From assembly GCA_025358255.1 (NCBI GenBank), contig JANYKC010000095.1, positions 1-64,000 of the forward strand: a stretch of DNA of 64,000 nt. The letters run 5' to 3'. The DNA is from Spirochaetaceae bacterium. Lineage in GTDB: Bacteria; Spirochaetota; Spirochaetia; Treponematales; Rectinemataceae. Positions 15,369-24,731 of this stretch are shown one piece after another. Under the pieces are notes generated by a model that was given only the letters and a program-made list of their open reading frames with translations, ran no database searches and had not been told where the DNA came from. Position 1 is the first letter of the stretch; the number at the start of each line of letters is the position of its first letter. A program made the translations under genes and the position numbers.

Positions 15369-17328
15369 CGGGGCGTCCCCGCTTGAGGACTTCGTCCTCC
15401 GGTTCTTCGTACTTCGTGGTGCGTACGAGCTGGTTGTCCAGGTAGAAAGTGACGCCTTTCTGTTCGGTCTTGATGTCCTCCCTGACGTCCTTGATGCAAA
15501 TCTTGACGCCAGGATAGATGCGCCCTGACGCGGAGATGCGTCCCCGGCTCTTGAGCCCGTTCAGGTAGACCTGGAGGCTTTCGATCTCCTTGGCCAAGGC
15601 CCGCAGCTCGCCGACGAGTTCGTCACGGCGAAGGACATAGTCCTGAAGGATGGCTTCCTTGTCCTCGGGGAGGACCTTCTTCTGCTTCTTGATCGAGTTG
15701 AGGGTCGCGATATTCTTGTCGAAGTCGTCGAGCTGGCGCTTCAGATGGACGCTCTGCGCGGAGATCTGGTCCATCTTTTCCTTGCTCTTGGGATCATAGC
15801 CGACCTCGAGTATGGTCTCTGCCCCTCCGACCGGCGAACCCAGGCTCTTCGCGTTGATCTCCTCGCAGGCGCGATATCGCCCTCCCACGATGGAGGCGCG
15901 CTTCCCCTGGCAAATGATCTTCTTGTTGGCGACAGCCGTCGTGTTGATGATGCCGTCGGATACGATGATGTTCTCGCCGGCCTCCACGAAGCCGTTCTCG
16001 ATGAACTTGGCCCAGACATTCTTGCCTGCCTGGACAAGCCCGCCGCCCTTGGCGTTGACACCCTGGTAGATGACGATGTCCCCTTCGGCGATGACCTCGC
16101 TCTTCCCGACGTTGCCGCGGATCTCCACGTTGCCGGATGCCTTCACCGAGAAGCCGTCCTCCACGCTGCCGTAGACGACCACGGTTCCGAGGAACATCAC
16201 GTTGCCGGTCTTGAGGGACACGTCACCCTGGACGGTGAGGATTTCCTCGACGTTGATCTTCCCGCCGATGAAGGTCACCTGGCCATTGATGTCGGCGATC
16301 AGCGTGATGCCATCGTCTGCCATGTGGACGTTGCGGCCGACTGGAGGCGGAATATCCTTTCCGTTGCGCGTGGGTATCACCTTGCCCGTGACCGTGCGCC
16401 CGACCTGGCCCTGTTCGGGCGGATTCTTCCGGGCGAGGGGCTGGCCTGCCACGACGTTCTGGATGAGGTTGAGCTCCTTGAAATTCACGCGCCCGTCAGA
16501 AGCTTCCTTGAGCCGCATCTTGCTCTTGTCGGTCTCGAAATTGAAGACAACCGCGGCTTCCTTCCCGTTTTGGGGCTTGGCGCCTTCGGCCACGAGGAGG
16601 GGCTCCCGATAGCGCGGCTTGTCCTCGATCTCGACGAGGGCAGCGTCGAGCACGCCGAACACGACGCGGTTGTTCCGGAGGAAGGAGACGATGGTCTCCT
16701 TGGAGACATCGCAGCCACCGGCGCCTGGCGGCGTGAGGATTACAAAGGCCTTCATTTCCTGGTCGGTCACATCGACGGTGATGAGGGCGTCGTTCGAGGG
16801 ATTCGAGATGAACTCGCCGACCCTGACGTATTCACCCGCGGCTTGCCTGACAGCTTCCTTGATTATGGCGCCGTCGTAGTTGTGGATGCCGCGGTTTTCC
16901 AGCCGGTCGATCGCGTTCCGTTCGGTGGCCTTCCGACCCCGGCCCAGCGGCGGGCTGACCTTGAGGAGGACGCCATCGGCGGAGAGGCGGACGAAGCATT
17001 CCCCATCCACATCCTTGAAGACGGGGATTTCCTCGAGGTTCGAGTCCAAGGGGGAGAAGGCGGAGGAGATTTCGACCTCCTGCCTCTTCGCGGCCACATA
17101 GGCCTTGATCCGCCAGGGCTTGGCTCCCATCGAAAGGACGCCGGCGTTCCCCTTGGCGATGATCTCGTATTCGATGCGGGATAGCGGCGCCTGGAGCTGC
17201 ATCGCGGCGTCATGAAGCGCCGCCTCGAGCGTCTTGCCCTCGACGGTGAGGAACTTGCGGCTCCCGTCCTCCTCGAGATAGCGCCTCATGAGCTCGGCGA
17301 TCTCGGTCATGCCGAGGCGGACGGCCAT
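15349..17328 (-). CDS. fapA: FapA-family (DUF342) protein with Jag-N-like domain
   Basis: A 659-residue protein. Residues about 25-75 look like the Jag/KhpB N-terminal domain (VEGKTLEAALHDAAMQL, then a Gly-rich end VLSMGAKP). Residues 150-560 are the FapA region: a beta-helix of short repeats (GDVSLKTGNVMFLGTVVVYGSV, SGNVEIRGNVGKSEVIAEGDIVIYQGV), followed by a coiled coil (540-600). FapA proteins are polymerising or curvature-sensing scaffolds in some bacteria; function in spirochaetes is not established. It is located immediately downstream of fliA and overlaps the next gene by 20 bp. Confidence 0.83.
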   Translation of the reverse strand: MAVRLGMTEIAELMRRYLEEDGSRKFLTVEGKTLEAALHDAAMQLQAPLSRIEYEIIAKGNAGVLSMGAKPWRIKAYVAAKRQEVEISSAFSPLDSNLEEIPVFKDVDGECFVRLSADGVLLKVSPPLGRGRKATERNAIDRLENRGIHNYDGAIIKEAVRQAAGEYVRVGEFISNPSNDALITVDVTDQEMKAFVILTPPGAGGCDVSKETIVSFLRNNRVVFGVLDAALVEIEDKPRYREPLLVAEGAKPQNGKEAAVVFNFETDKSKMRLKEASDGRVNFKELNLIQNVVAGQPLARKNPPEQGQVGRTVTGKVIPTRNGKDIPPPVGRNVHMADDGITLIADINGQVTFIGGKINVEEILTVQGDVSLKTGNVMFLGTVVVYGSVEDGFSVKASGNVEIRGNVGKSEVIAEGDIVIYQGVNAKGGGLVQAGKNVWAKFIENGFVEAGENIIVSDGIINTTAVANKKIICQGKRASIVGGRYRACEEINAKSLGSPVGGAETILEVGYDPKSKEKMDQISAQSVHLKRQLDDFDKNIATLNSIKKQKKVLPEDKEAILQDYVLRRDELVGELRALAKEIESLQVYLNGLKSRGRISASGRIYPGVKICIKDVREDIKTEQKGVTFYLDNQLVRTTKYEEPEDEVLKRGRPDVNTAN

Positions 17329-17333
17329 GGCGG

Positions 17334-18122
17334 CTAGATGATCCCCTTGCGCACATTGGTGAGCTTGGCCCGCAGCCTGAGTATGGCCTTGGTATGGAGC
17401 TGGCTCACACGGGACTCGGTCACCTCGAGCACATGGCCGATTTCCTTGAGGGTCAGGTCCTCATAGTAGTACAGGACCAGGACCTTCTTTTCCTTTTCGG
17501 GAAGCTCGTTTATGGCCAGGACGATCACACGCTTGATCTCCTCGCGCTCGACCGCCGCGTCTGGATTGAGGCTTGAGGGCGATTCGATGCTTTCCCCGAT
17601 GGATATCTTGTCGGACTCGTCTCCGGAGTACCAGACATCGTTGAGCGAAAGGACTGAGGTTCCCGAAATCTTGAGCATGGTCTTGAGAAGCTCGTCCTCG
17701 GAGAGGCCGAGGCTGTCGGCGATCTCGGAATCGAGGGCAGGCCTGCCAAGCTTGGATTCGAGGCCGACCACCGCTTCCTCGATCTCCTTGGTCTTTTGCC
17801 GCACCGAACGCGGAACCCAGTCGATGGAGCGCAGTTCGTCGAAGATCGCTCCCCTGATGCGCGTGACCGCATAGGTCTTGAACTTGACGTTCTTCTCCGG
17901 ATCGAACTTGTCGATCGCGTCAAGAAGGCCAAAGACGCCGAAACCCACCAGGTCCTCGAACTCGACGGTCGCGGGCATGTTCGCCGCGACCTTGCCGGCC
18001 ACATATTTCACGAGGGGTGCGTACTGGCGAATGAACGCGTCACGGATAGCCGGATCCTTCGTTCGCCGGTAGAGAGGCCAGAGTTCTTCTTCGCTCAGCC
18101 GCGACTGCGGGTTTTCCGCCAT
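17334..18122 (-). CDS. fliA: Flagellar sigma factor sigma-28 (FliA/WhiG)
   Basis: A 262-residue group 3 sigma factor for late flagellar and chemotaxis genes. Region 2 is clear ([32 protein letters not shown], then [21 protein letters not shown]). Region 3 is [16 protein letters not shown]. Region 4 has the [28 protein letters not shown]. It has AAGGTGATC ahead of ATG 18122. It is encoded within the flagellar operon itself, as in Treponema and Bacillus (sigD). No FlgM is visible in the window. Confidence 0.96.
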   Translation of the reverse strand: MAENPQSRLSEEELWPLYRRTKDPAIRDAFIRQYAPLVKYVAGKVAANMPATVEFEDLVGFGVFGLLDAIDKFDPEKNVKFKTYAVTRIRGAIFDELRSIDWVPRSVRQKTKEIEEAVVGLESKLGRPALDSEIADSLGLSEDELLKTMLKISGTSVLSLNDVWYSGDESDKISIGESIESPSSLNPDAAVEREEIKRVIVLAINELPEKEKKVLVLYYYEDLTLKEIGHVLEVTESRVSQLHTKAILRLRAKLTNVRKGII

Positions 18123-18128
18123 TTTAGA

Positions 18129-18965
18129 TCACCTTTCCTGGTCACGTTTAAGTAGGGTACGCACCGCCTGGGCGAGCATCGTGGGATCGGCCTTGCCGCC
18201 CCCCCCCGCTTCGCGCGCCTGGGGCGCGGTATCTTCATGCAAATGCTGTATCGGCGCCGAAGTCTCGGGAGCAACGGAGGAAAACCCGCCAGAGAGGGTG
18301 TCAAGGTCAGGAAGGACGTCTATGTCATCGACGCCCATGGTCTCACGATGGTTGGGCTGGCGAACCTCGCCACGCGCAGCCGCGATTTGGCCATTTCCCG
18401 CCTTATATCCATTTCTGCTTCCATTGCCCGTCCCACCTTCAGGCTCGGAGGCGGCGAGGAGAGCTGCCGCACCCAAACCCGCCACGGCTTCCCCTCCTCC
18501 CTCATCATCTAGAAGGCTTTCGTTCTCATAGGAATACTCATCCTCGTCTTCGTCGATCGCGGCGATTCCGGGTCTGCCGCCTCGAGGCCTGAAAGAAGGA
18601 CCTGCCGCACCGACACCTTTTTCACGAACCGACCCCTGGTCCACAATCCCGCCGGCCGAGGCCGCATTGGCTTCGTCGTCATCAGGTCCCTCTCCCGGAA
18701 GGACGATATTTACCCCTGAACCCGGTTCCTGGCCCACATCGGCCTCTTGCGGACCTTCCCCGAGGAGTTCCGGAAGGAAGCGGCGGATAAGGAGTATCCC
18801 GCCGTAGATCAAGGCCCCAAAAATCAGTCCCCCGAGGATGGCTCGCAAGAAAAGGGAAAGAGCGTCGACGCGCTTGATAACGCCGACCATAATCGAGAGG
18901 ACCGCCGCCACGCCGGAGGCGATGAGCGATGCCCGAAGGTCCCTGTCCACCCCAAGCCCTCCCAT
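18129..18965 (-). CDS. Two-TM membrane protein with acidic disordered tail
   Basis: A 278-residue protein between flhG and fliA. Two hydrophobic segments lie near the N-terminus (about 10-30, ASLIASGVAAVLSIMVGVI; about 37-62, LFLRAILGGLIFGALIYGG). A long low-complexity cytoplasmic part follows, rich in Gly, Glu and Asp (DEDEDEYSYENES). The last part, AREAGGGGKADPTMLAQAV, holds a nine-G tract, and slippage there would change the final 25 residues. No family is recognised. Its place in the operon matches an uncharacterised membrane gene often found beside fliA in spirochaetes. Confidence 0.7.
   Translation of the reverse strand: MGGLGVDRDLRASLIASGVAAVLSIMVGVIKRVDALSLFLRAILGGLIFGALIYGGILLIRRFLPELLGEGPQEADVGQEPGSGVNIVLPGEGPDDDEANAASAGGIVDQGSVREKGVGAAGPSFRPRGGRPGIAAIDEDEDEYSYENESLLDDEGGGEAVAGLGAAALLAASEPEGGTGNGSRNGYKAGNGQIAAARGEVRQPNHRETMGVDDIDVLPDLDTLSGGFSSVAPETSAPIQHLHEDTAPQAREAGGGGKADPTMLAQAVRTLLKRDQER
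18199..18207 (-). repeat. G9 homopolymer near the end of a membrane-protein gene
   Basis: Nine consecutive C on the plus strand (nine G in the gene), encoding Gly-Gly-Gly-Gly. Slipped-strand changes would shift the reading frame of the last 25 codons. Confidence 0.9.
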
Positions 18966-19055
18966 TATCCCTTAGAGTAGGCCCAAAACCGAGCCTGAGT
19001 CAAGTTCGCTCTTTGCCGCCGCCGCCGCGATGCCTTGGCCGCACGGCTGGCAGAC

Positions 19056-19961
19056 CTAGTCCTTGCCGAAGAATTTCTTGATAAAACGTCCAAAACCGCG
19101 GTCATCGCTGAACTCGGTCTTTTCCATCCTGGAGACGAGATGCTGGACGGAAATCGCGGCCTTGGACTTGGGCTCCGCGATCACGAAGGGCTTTTGCCGG
19201 ATCACACATTGCGAAACGATGGGATCGTCATAGATGCAACCGAGGTATTCGACCTTGAGGTTTAGGAACTGGCCCGAGATGTTGATGATGCGCTCGGCGA
19301 CCCTCCGGCCTTCGAGGACCGAGTGGACACGGTTGACGACAAGCTTGAGCCCGATGTTGAGGTTTTCGATCTCCGTGGCGATGATCTTGATGATGCCATA
19401 GGCGTCCGTGATCGCCGTCGGTTCCGGCGTGGTCACGATGATGGCGTCGTCCGCGGCGGCCACGAAGGAGAGGACATTGGCGGAGACACCGGCGCTCGTG
19501 TCGATTATGACAATATCCGCTTCGGAAAGGGTATAGAGCTCATTTATGAAATTCTGCCTCTCTTCCTCGGAAAGGTTGGCGATCTTCGAAAAGCCGGACG
19601 CTCCGGCCACGATCCTGATACCATAATCAGTATCCAGGATGATTTCGCGCATCGTCTTCTGCTTGCGGATCACGTGGTAGAGATTGAACTTGGGTATCAT
19701 GTTGAGCATGACGTTGACATTCGCCAGGCCGAGGTCGGCGTCCATGACGATGACCTTCTTGCCGAGCTGGGCATAGGCGATGGCCAGGTTGACCGATAGG
19801 TTGGTCTTGCCCACGCCGCCCTTGCCGCTGGCCACCGCGATGATGCGGGTCTTTTTCGCGGCGTTGCCCATTCCGCCCTGATCCGGCGCTCCCAGTGGGC
19901 GAGCGTCCTGCGGGCTGGCGCGCCCCATCATTTCCCTTAGGGCTTGAGCCTGGTCTTCCAT
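19056..19961 (-). CDS. flhG: FlhG (YlxH/FleN), MinD-like flagellar number ATPase
   Basis: A 301-residue deviant Walker A ATPase, ASGKGGVGKTNLSVNLA, with MDADLGLANVNVML and a C-terminal amphipathic end (FGRFIKKFFGKD) typical for membrane association. The N-terminus carries the DQAxxLR motif (DQAQALR) that stimulates the FlhF GTPase. It helps set the number and site of flagella. It starts 2 bp after flhF, with GGAG 7 nt before the ATG. Confidence 0.95.
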   Translation of the reverse strand: MEDQAQALREMMGRASPQDARPLGAPDQGGMGNAAKKTRIIAVASGKGGVGKTNLSVNLAIAYAQLGKKVIVMDADLGLANVNVMLNMIPKFNLYHVIRKQKTMREIILDTDYGIRIVAGASGFSKIANLSEEERQNFINELYTLSEADIVIIDTSAGVSANVLSFVAAADDAIIVTTPEPTAITDAYGIIKIIATEIENLNIGLKLVVNRVHSVLEGRRVAERIINISGQFLNLKVEYLGCIYDDPIVSQCVIRQKPFVIAEPKSKAAISVQHLVSRMEKTEFSDDRGFGRFIKKFFGKD

Positions 19962-19963
19962 GT

Positions 19964-21214
19964 TTATCTCCGTTCCTCTCGGCCCGGTGCCGTCGTCTTC
20001 CTGGATTCAATGTCCGCATAGCGTTCTTCGAGCCTTCCCCGGTCGACGCGGAAGCCCTCAAGGTAGGTGAGGAGGCGGGGGATCGAGGCCTTTTCGATGT
20101 CCTGGGGCACGCGCTGGCCGGTGGTGACATAGGAGAGGGCCTTCCGTTTTTCCGCCAGGACGGAGATCGCGTTCCCGAGCCTGATGGTCTCGTCGAGCTT
20201 GGTGAGGACGATGGCGCGGTAGCCGAAGGGCTCGAACTGGCGCATCGTCTCGGCCATATCGCTCGTCTTCGTCGTGGCGGTCAGGGCCAGGTGGATCTCC
20301 GCGCGGGGGCCGCAGGCCGCGATTATGCGCTGCATCTCGGCCAGGCGGACAGCATCGCGCGGGCTTTTGCCGATGGTGTCCACGAGGATGAGGTCCGCGT
20401 CCGAATGGAAGGCTATTGTCTTCTTGAGGTCCTCCGCCGTCTCGACGCAGGAGACCGCCACGCCCATGATGTTGCCGTAGGTCTCGATCTGCTGCCTGGC
20501 GCCGATGCGGTAATTGTCGATCGTGATCATGCGGACCGAACGCGGCTTTTCCCCGCCCATGCCCACTGTATAGATCGCGGCGAGCTTGGCGATCGTCGTC
20601 GTCTTGCCGACGCCGGTCGGACCGACGAGGGCAAGGACCCGCGGCCCCCTCTGGGCTTCCTCGGTCCAGACCGAGACCGAATCCCCGATCCATTCCAGGA
20701 CGGAGGATTCCACGGTGTTCCAGTCATCGAGGGCTTCAAGGGTGAACTCTCGGCGCATCCTCGAAAGGACATCCCGGCGGTAGGCGTCGGTGAAATCATT
20801 CTGCGTGAGGAGTTCGTCCATGCGCCGGATGGACTCGTGGTCATCGCTGTCCTGGCTGTCCCTGCCCCTCCCGTCAAACCTGCCCCTGAGGTCGCGGATC
20901 TCGGCGAGGACCTTGTCGAGGGCCTCTTCCTGCCGGGCGGAATCCAGCCGCGAGGCCTCGGGCCTGACTTTCTCCAGGATCTTGCGCTTCTCTTCCTCGA
21001 GTTCGGCCTTGGCCTGGGCCGGATTCTTGGTCTCCGGACGGGGCGCGGGCCTGATATAGCCCGTCACCTCGATCTCCTCATGGGTGAAGAGGCCAAGGAG
21101 CCCGCCGGACCGCACGCTTCGGTGCGACAGCACTTGCGCCTGCTCGCCATACTTGGCGCGCACGATGTCGAGAGCCTCCCGGTGCGTGTGCGCCTGCTCG
21201 GTAAAATACTGCAT
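19964..21214 (-). CDS. flhF: FlhF, SRP-type GTPase for flagellar placement
   Basis: A 416-residue protein. The N-terminal B domain starts MQYFTEQAHTHREALDIVRAKYG, followed by a helical N region and the G domain: [15 protein letters not shown] (G1), DTIGKSPRD (G3), LTKLDE (G4). It marks the cell pole for assembly of the first flagellar parts. It lies 3 bp downstream of flhA, the usual flhA-flhF-flhG order. Confidence 0.95.
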   Translation of the reverse strand: MQYFTEQAHTHREALDIVRAKYGEQAQVLSHRSVRSGGLLGLFTHEEIEVTGYIRPAPRPETKNPAQAKAELEEEKRKILEKVRPEASRLDSARQEEALDKVLAEIRDLRGRFDGRGRDSQDSDDHESIRRMDELLTQNDFTDAYRRDVLSRMRREFTLEALDDWNTVESSVLEWIGDSVSVWTEEAQRGPRVLALVGPTGVGKTTTIAKLAAIYTVGMGGEKPRSVRMITIDNYRIGARQQIETYGNIMGVAVSCVETAEDLKKTIAFHSDADLILVDTIGKSPRDAVRLAEMQRIIAACGPRAEIHLALTATTKTSDMAETMRQFEPFGYRAIVLTKLDETIRLGNAISVLAEKRKALSYVTTGQRVPQDIEKASIPRLLTYLEGFRVDRGRLEERYADIESRKTTAPGREERR

Positions 21215-21217
21215 TTC

Positions 21218-23308
21218 CTAGCCTTCCAGTTTTATTTCGCCGACGGCTTCGACGCGGACATCGGTGACTATCTCGGGGACCGAAAGCACGACAAGGTCAG
21301 GGATCTCCCGCTCGGTGCTCGACTTCACGAGGGCGCGGGCGGCTTCGGAACAGAGTATGACGGGGAACCAGCCCTTCTGCTGAACCGCCGGGACGGCCCG
21401 GGAAAGGGCCTTTATCCATTGGCGCTGGAGGCTGGGCTCCAGGGCGGCCACCGCGCCGGAGGGCGAATCCACGCGGCTCTCGATTATCCTTTGTTCAAGG
21501 CCCGGCTCCACGGTTAGGACGCGGAGGGCAAGGTCGGAATCGGCGTACTGGAGGCAGATCTGCCGTCCCAGCGCCTGCCTCGATTTCTCGACGAGGAATC
21601 CGGTGTCCTTGGTGATGCCCGCGTAATCCGCGAGGGTCTCGAGGATGACGACCATGTTGCGGACGGATACCTGCTCGCGGAGCAGTCCCTGGAAGACCTT
21701 TTGCATCTCGCCAAGGGAGAGGCGTTTCACGACCTCGTCCACGACGGCCGGATAGTCCTTCTTGAGCGCGTCCATGATGGACTGCACTTCCTGCCTTCCC
21801 AGGATCTCGGAGGCATGGCGCTTGATGATCTCGGTGAGGTGGGTGGCGATGATGCTCGGCGCATCGACGACCGTGTAGCCTGCCCGCTCGGCCCTATCCC
21901 GGTTTTCCTCGGCGACCCAAAGCGCGGAGAGGCCGAAGGTCGGATCGCGGGTCTTTTCCCCTGGTATGTCCTCGGCAGCGCCGCCGGGGTTGATGGCCAG
22001 GTAGTAGCCTGAGCGGATGGTTCCCCGTCCAACCTGGACGCCCTTGATCTTGAAGCAGTATTCGGAGGGTTCCAGCCTCATGTTGTCGATGATGCGGATG
22101 CGCGGCACGACAAGGCCCATGTCCAGCGCGCTCTCCTTCCTGATGCGCGTGATGCGGTCGAGGAGGTCGGCGCCCTTGTCCTTGTCCACGAGGGGGATGA
22201 GGCCGTAGCCGAGCTCCAGACTGATGGGATCGAGGGGGACGATGGGGGAAAGCTCGGAGGGGGTCTCGGGCTTGCGGGTGGCGCCGGCCTTTGCGACCCT
22301 TTCCTTCTCGGCCTTGGCCACCTCCCTCGAACTCAGGCGAAAGCCAAGGAAGGCAAGGAGTCCGGCCATGGGCAACAGGACGTACCAGGGGAAGCCGGGC
22401 AGGATGGCCAGGAGGGCAAGGACAGCCGCGGAGACGAAATAGATCTTGGAGTCCTGGGTGAATTGCTTGGTCAGGTCGTGACCGAAGGTGCCCGAAGCGT
22501 TGGCCCGAGTGACGATGATGCCCGTCGCCACGGATACAAGGAGGGCCGGGAGCTGCGACAGGAGGCCGTCACCGATAGTGAGGGAGGTATAGGTCGTGAT
22601 GGCGGTGGTGAAGGACTCGCCATGGAGCACCATGCCGATGATGAAGCCGCCGATCATGTTGATGACCGAGATGAAGATGCCGACCTTGACGTTGCCCGAG
22701 ATGAACTTCGAGGCGCCGTCCATCTGGCCGTAGAAATCGACCTCGCGCTGGAGGTCCGTCTTCTTGCGGATCGCCTCCTCCTCGGTGAGGGAACCGGAGT
22801 TGTATTCAGCGTCGATGGCCATCTGCTTGCCCGGCATTCCGTCAAGGGTGAAGCGGGCAGCGACCTCGGCGATCCGCGTCGCGCCTTTCGTGATGACGAT
22901 TGCCTGCACGGCGATGATGACCACGAAGATCACGAAGCCGATGACGAGGCCGTCGGTCCCCCCGGTGCCGACCACGAAGGTCGCGAAGGCCTTGATGAGC
23001 TTGCCATCGAAGCGGGAACCCTTGGCGAGGATGAGGCGCGTCGAGGAGATGTTGAGCGCCAGCCCGAAAACCGTGGTGATGAGGAGCATGGTCGGGAATA
23101 TCGAAAAGTCCGTGGCCTTCTTGGTGTAGAGGACAATTAGGATGATGAGGATGGATACCGTGAGGTTGAGCGCGAGGAGGACATCGAGGAGGATGGTGGG
23201 GATCGGGACGATGATCATGAGGACGACGGAGATCGTCGCCACGGCAACCGCCATGTCGGCGGGATTGGCAAGGAGCCCGTTTCTCGTCGCTTGTTGCGTG
23301 TCGGCCAT
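21218..23308 (-). CDS. flhA: FlhA, flagellar export gate protein
   Basis: A 696-residue export-gate component with about eight TM helices (first 330 residues). The FHIPEP signature is RFTLDGMPGKQMAIDAEYNSG, and a large cytoplasmic domain follows that forms the nonameric chaperone-docking ring. It couples proton flow to export of rod, hook and filament subunits. GGAGG lies before ATG 23308. Confidence 0.97.
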   Translation of the reverse strand: MADTQQATRNGLLANPADMAVAVATISVVLMIIVPIPTILLDVLLALNLTVSILIILIVLYTKKATDFSIFPTMLLITTVFGLALNISSTRLILAKGSRFDGKLIKAFATFVVGTGGTDGLVIGFVIFVVIIAVQAIVITKGATRIAEVAARFTLDGMPGKQMAIDAEYNSGSLTEEEAIRKKTDLQREVDFYGQMDGASKFISGNVKVGIFISVINMIGGFIIGMVLHGESFTTAITTYTSLTIGDGLLSQLPALLVSVATGIIVTRANASGTFGHDLTKQFTQDSKIYFVSAAVLALLAILPGFPWYVLLPMAGLLAFLGFRLSSREVAKAEKERVAKAGATRKPETPSELSPIVPLDPISLELGYGLIPLVDKDKGADLLDRITRIRKESALDMGLVVPRIRIIDNMRLEPSEYCFKIKGVQVGRGTIRSGYYLAINPGGAAEDIPGEKTRDPTFGLSALWVAEENRDRAERAGYTVVDAPSIIATHLTEIIKRHASEILGRQEVQSIMDALKKDYPAVVDEVVKRLSLGEMQKVFQGLLREQVSVRNMVVILETLADYAGITKDTGFLVEKSRQALGRQICLQYADSDLALRVLTVEPGLEQRIIESRVDSPSGAVAALEPSLQRQWIKALSRAVPAVQQKGWFPVILCSEAARALVKSSTEREIPDLVVLSVPEIVTDVRVEAVGEIKLEG

Positions 23309-23326
23309 GGTGCCTTACCTCCTTTC

Positions 23327-24514
23327 TCAGACTTCCGCGGTCTCTCGCCGCAGGGTTTCGGCCTCGCCATTGGCCGAGTAGACCGTAGCAAGCACCGCGG
23401 CGATGGCCGCGTAGTATTTCTCGGGTATCGGGTCGCCTATCTCGACATCGGCATAGATGGCCCGTGCAAGCGGCTTGTTCTCCACGACGGGAACCCCCGC
23501 GTCCTCGGCGATCCTCCTGATGCGCAGCGCAACCTCGTCCTGGCCTTTCGCGGTGACGATGGGCGCGGCCATGCGCTCGCGCTCCCATTCGAGGGCGACC
23601 GCGAAGTGGGTCGGGTTGGCGATGACGACGTCGGCCTTGGGCACGTTGGCCGCCATGTTCTTCGAGAGGAGCTCGCGCATCCGCTCGCGCAAGCGGCTCT
23701 TCACAAGAGGGTCCCCTTCCTGCATCTTGCGCTCTTCCTTCACCTCTTCCTTGGTCATCTTGAGGGACTCAAGGTGCCGTCTCCGCTGGAACATATAGTC
23801 CGGCACGGAGAGGACCAGCATGAGGATCGCCACCTCGAGGACAAGCCTGACGGCGAGGGAGGCGACGAATTTCACGGAGGTCCAGAAGGGGCTGGTGAAG
23901 AGCGCCATGAGGTGATTGATCTGTCCCTGGACCGTGAAATAGGCGACCACGGCGATTATCGAGATCTTGAGGAGGGTCTTCCCGAAATTGTAGAGCCCCT
24001 CGACCGAAAAAAGGGTCCGTTTGAAGTATTGGCCAAAATGGGGGACGATCTTGGAAAAATCGGGGGTGATGGGCTTGATCGTGAACATGAAGCCCACCTG
24101 GAGGAGATTCGAGGCCAGGGCCGCCACGACGGCGACCACGGCGAGGGGAAGGGCCAGGCGGATGAAGTAGGTGAAAAAGGCGGCGGTGAGCGGGCCGGCG
24201 CTCCCGACGATATCGGGGTTGGATACATGGGAGAAATAGAACACGACCATCTCCTTCATCGTCTTGCCCATCGACGGAGCAAGGAGGAGGAGGGTCGAGA
24301 CAGTTATGAGGAGGCCTACGGCGCCGATGAGCTCCTGGCTCTTGGCGACCTTGCCCTCCTCCCTGGCTTTCTTGAGCTTGTACTCGGATGGCTCTTCCGT
24401 CCGGCCTTCATCCTCGGCCGCGAACCACTGCAAGTCGATCAGGACCGGAGACTTGCCGTGGTTCGCGACGGGCCACTGCAAGTCGATCAAGGGCAGGGAC
24501 CTGGAAACCCGCAT
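23327..24514 (-). CDS. flhB: FlhB, export gate and substrate-specificity switch
   Basis: A 395-residue protein with four TM helices (about 60-250) and a cytoplasmic domain with the autocleavage motif NPTH (ANPTHFAVALEWERERM), which switches export from hook to filament substrates. The conserved start region reads LIDLQWFAAEDEGRTEEPSE. In front of it, a second LIDLQW occurs 16 residues earlier, encoded by a 17-bp exact repeat. ATG 24514 (MRVSRSLPLIDLQW) is the best start; a CTG within the second copy would give the ordinary length. A 212-bp gap separates it from fliR. Confidence 0.93.
   Translation of the reverse strand: MRVSRSLPLIDLQWPVANHGKSPVLIDLQWFAAEDEGRTEEPSEYKLKKAREEGKVAKSQELIGAVGLLITVSTLLLLAPSMGKTMKEMVVFYFSHVSNPDIVGSAGPLTAAFFTYFIRLALPLAVVAVVAALASNLLQVGFMFTIKPITPDFSKIVPHFGQYFKRTLFSVEGLYNFGKTLLKISIIAVVAYFTVQGQINHLMALFTSPFWTSVKFVASLAVRLVLEVAILMLVLSVPDYMFQRRRHLESLKMTKEEVKEERKMQEGDPLVKSRLRERMRELLSKNMAANVPKADVVIANPTHFAVALEWERERMAAPIVTAKGQDEVALRIRRIAEDAGVPVVENKPLARAIYADVEIGDPIPEKYYAAIAAVLATVYSANGEAETLRRETAEV
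24425..24489 (-). repeat. In-frame 17-bp direct repeat at the flhB start
   Basis: CCACTGCAAGTCGATCA (plus strand) occurs at 24425-24441 and 24473-24489, 48 bp apart, so the frame is kept and the peptide LIDLQW is encoded twice at the FlhB N-terminus. Confidence 0.93.
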
Positions 24515-24715
24515 TCCACTCACCGTGGTGGACCAGGAGCGCGGCCTAAAGAGGCCACGGAGGCCATCGTCAGGCCCGGTGGGCACGGCAACAGCCAGGG
24601 ATGTCAGGTCCATGGAAAGCGGGGAGCGCCTGCTTGGCAAGGGGCCCCCACCTCCATTTCCGGCGGCCTTCCCCTGGGATCCCCGCCTTCCCTCCCTGCT
24701 CCCTGTGGTGGATGG
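24515..24715. other. fliR-flhB intergenic stretch
   Basis: About 200 bp without a recognisable gene, unusual in an operon where most neighbours overlap. It holds a small hairpin (GGCCT-AAAG-AGGCC, 24543-24556) and GC-rich, low-complexity sequence. The frame upstream of flhB is open here with a possible ATG at about 24612, but the translation is low in complexity and not FlhB-like. No clear promoter boxes were found. Confidence 0.5.
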
Positions 24716-24731
24716 TGTGACCGTCGTCACA
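24716..24731. promoter_or_regulatory. Perfect CRP/FNR-type palindrome
   Basis: TGTGACCGTCGTCACA matches TGTGA-N6-TCACA exactly. It spans the fliR stop codon (TGA at 24727-24729) and precedes the flhB leader. It could be a binding site for a CRP-family regulator, or a hairpin in the mRNA (stem TGTGAC/GTCACA). No matching -10 box is seen. Confidence 0.4.

Noticed and set aside
19895-21517. A 540-codon plus-strand frame opposite flhF
   Set aside because: Antisense shadow of flhF and the end of flhA, both with clear motifs on the minus strand.
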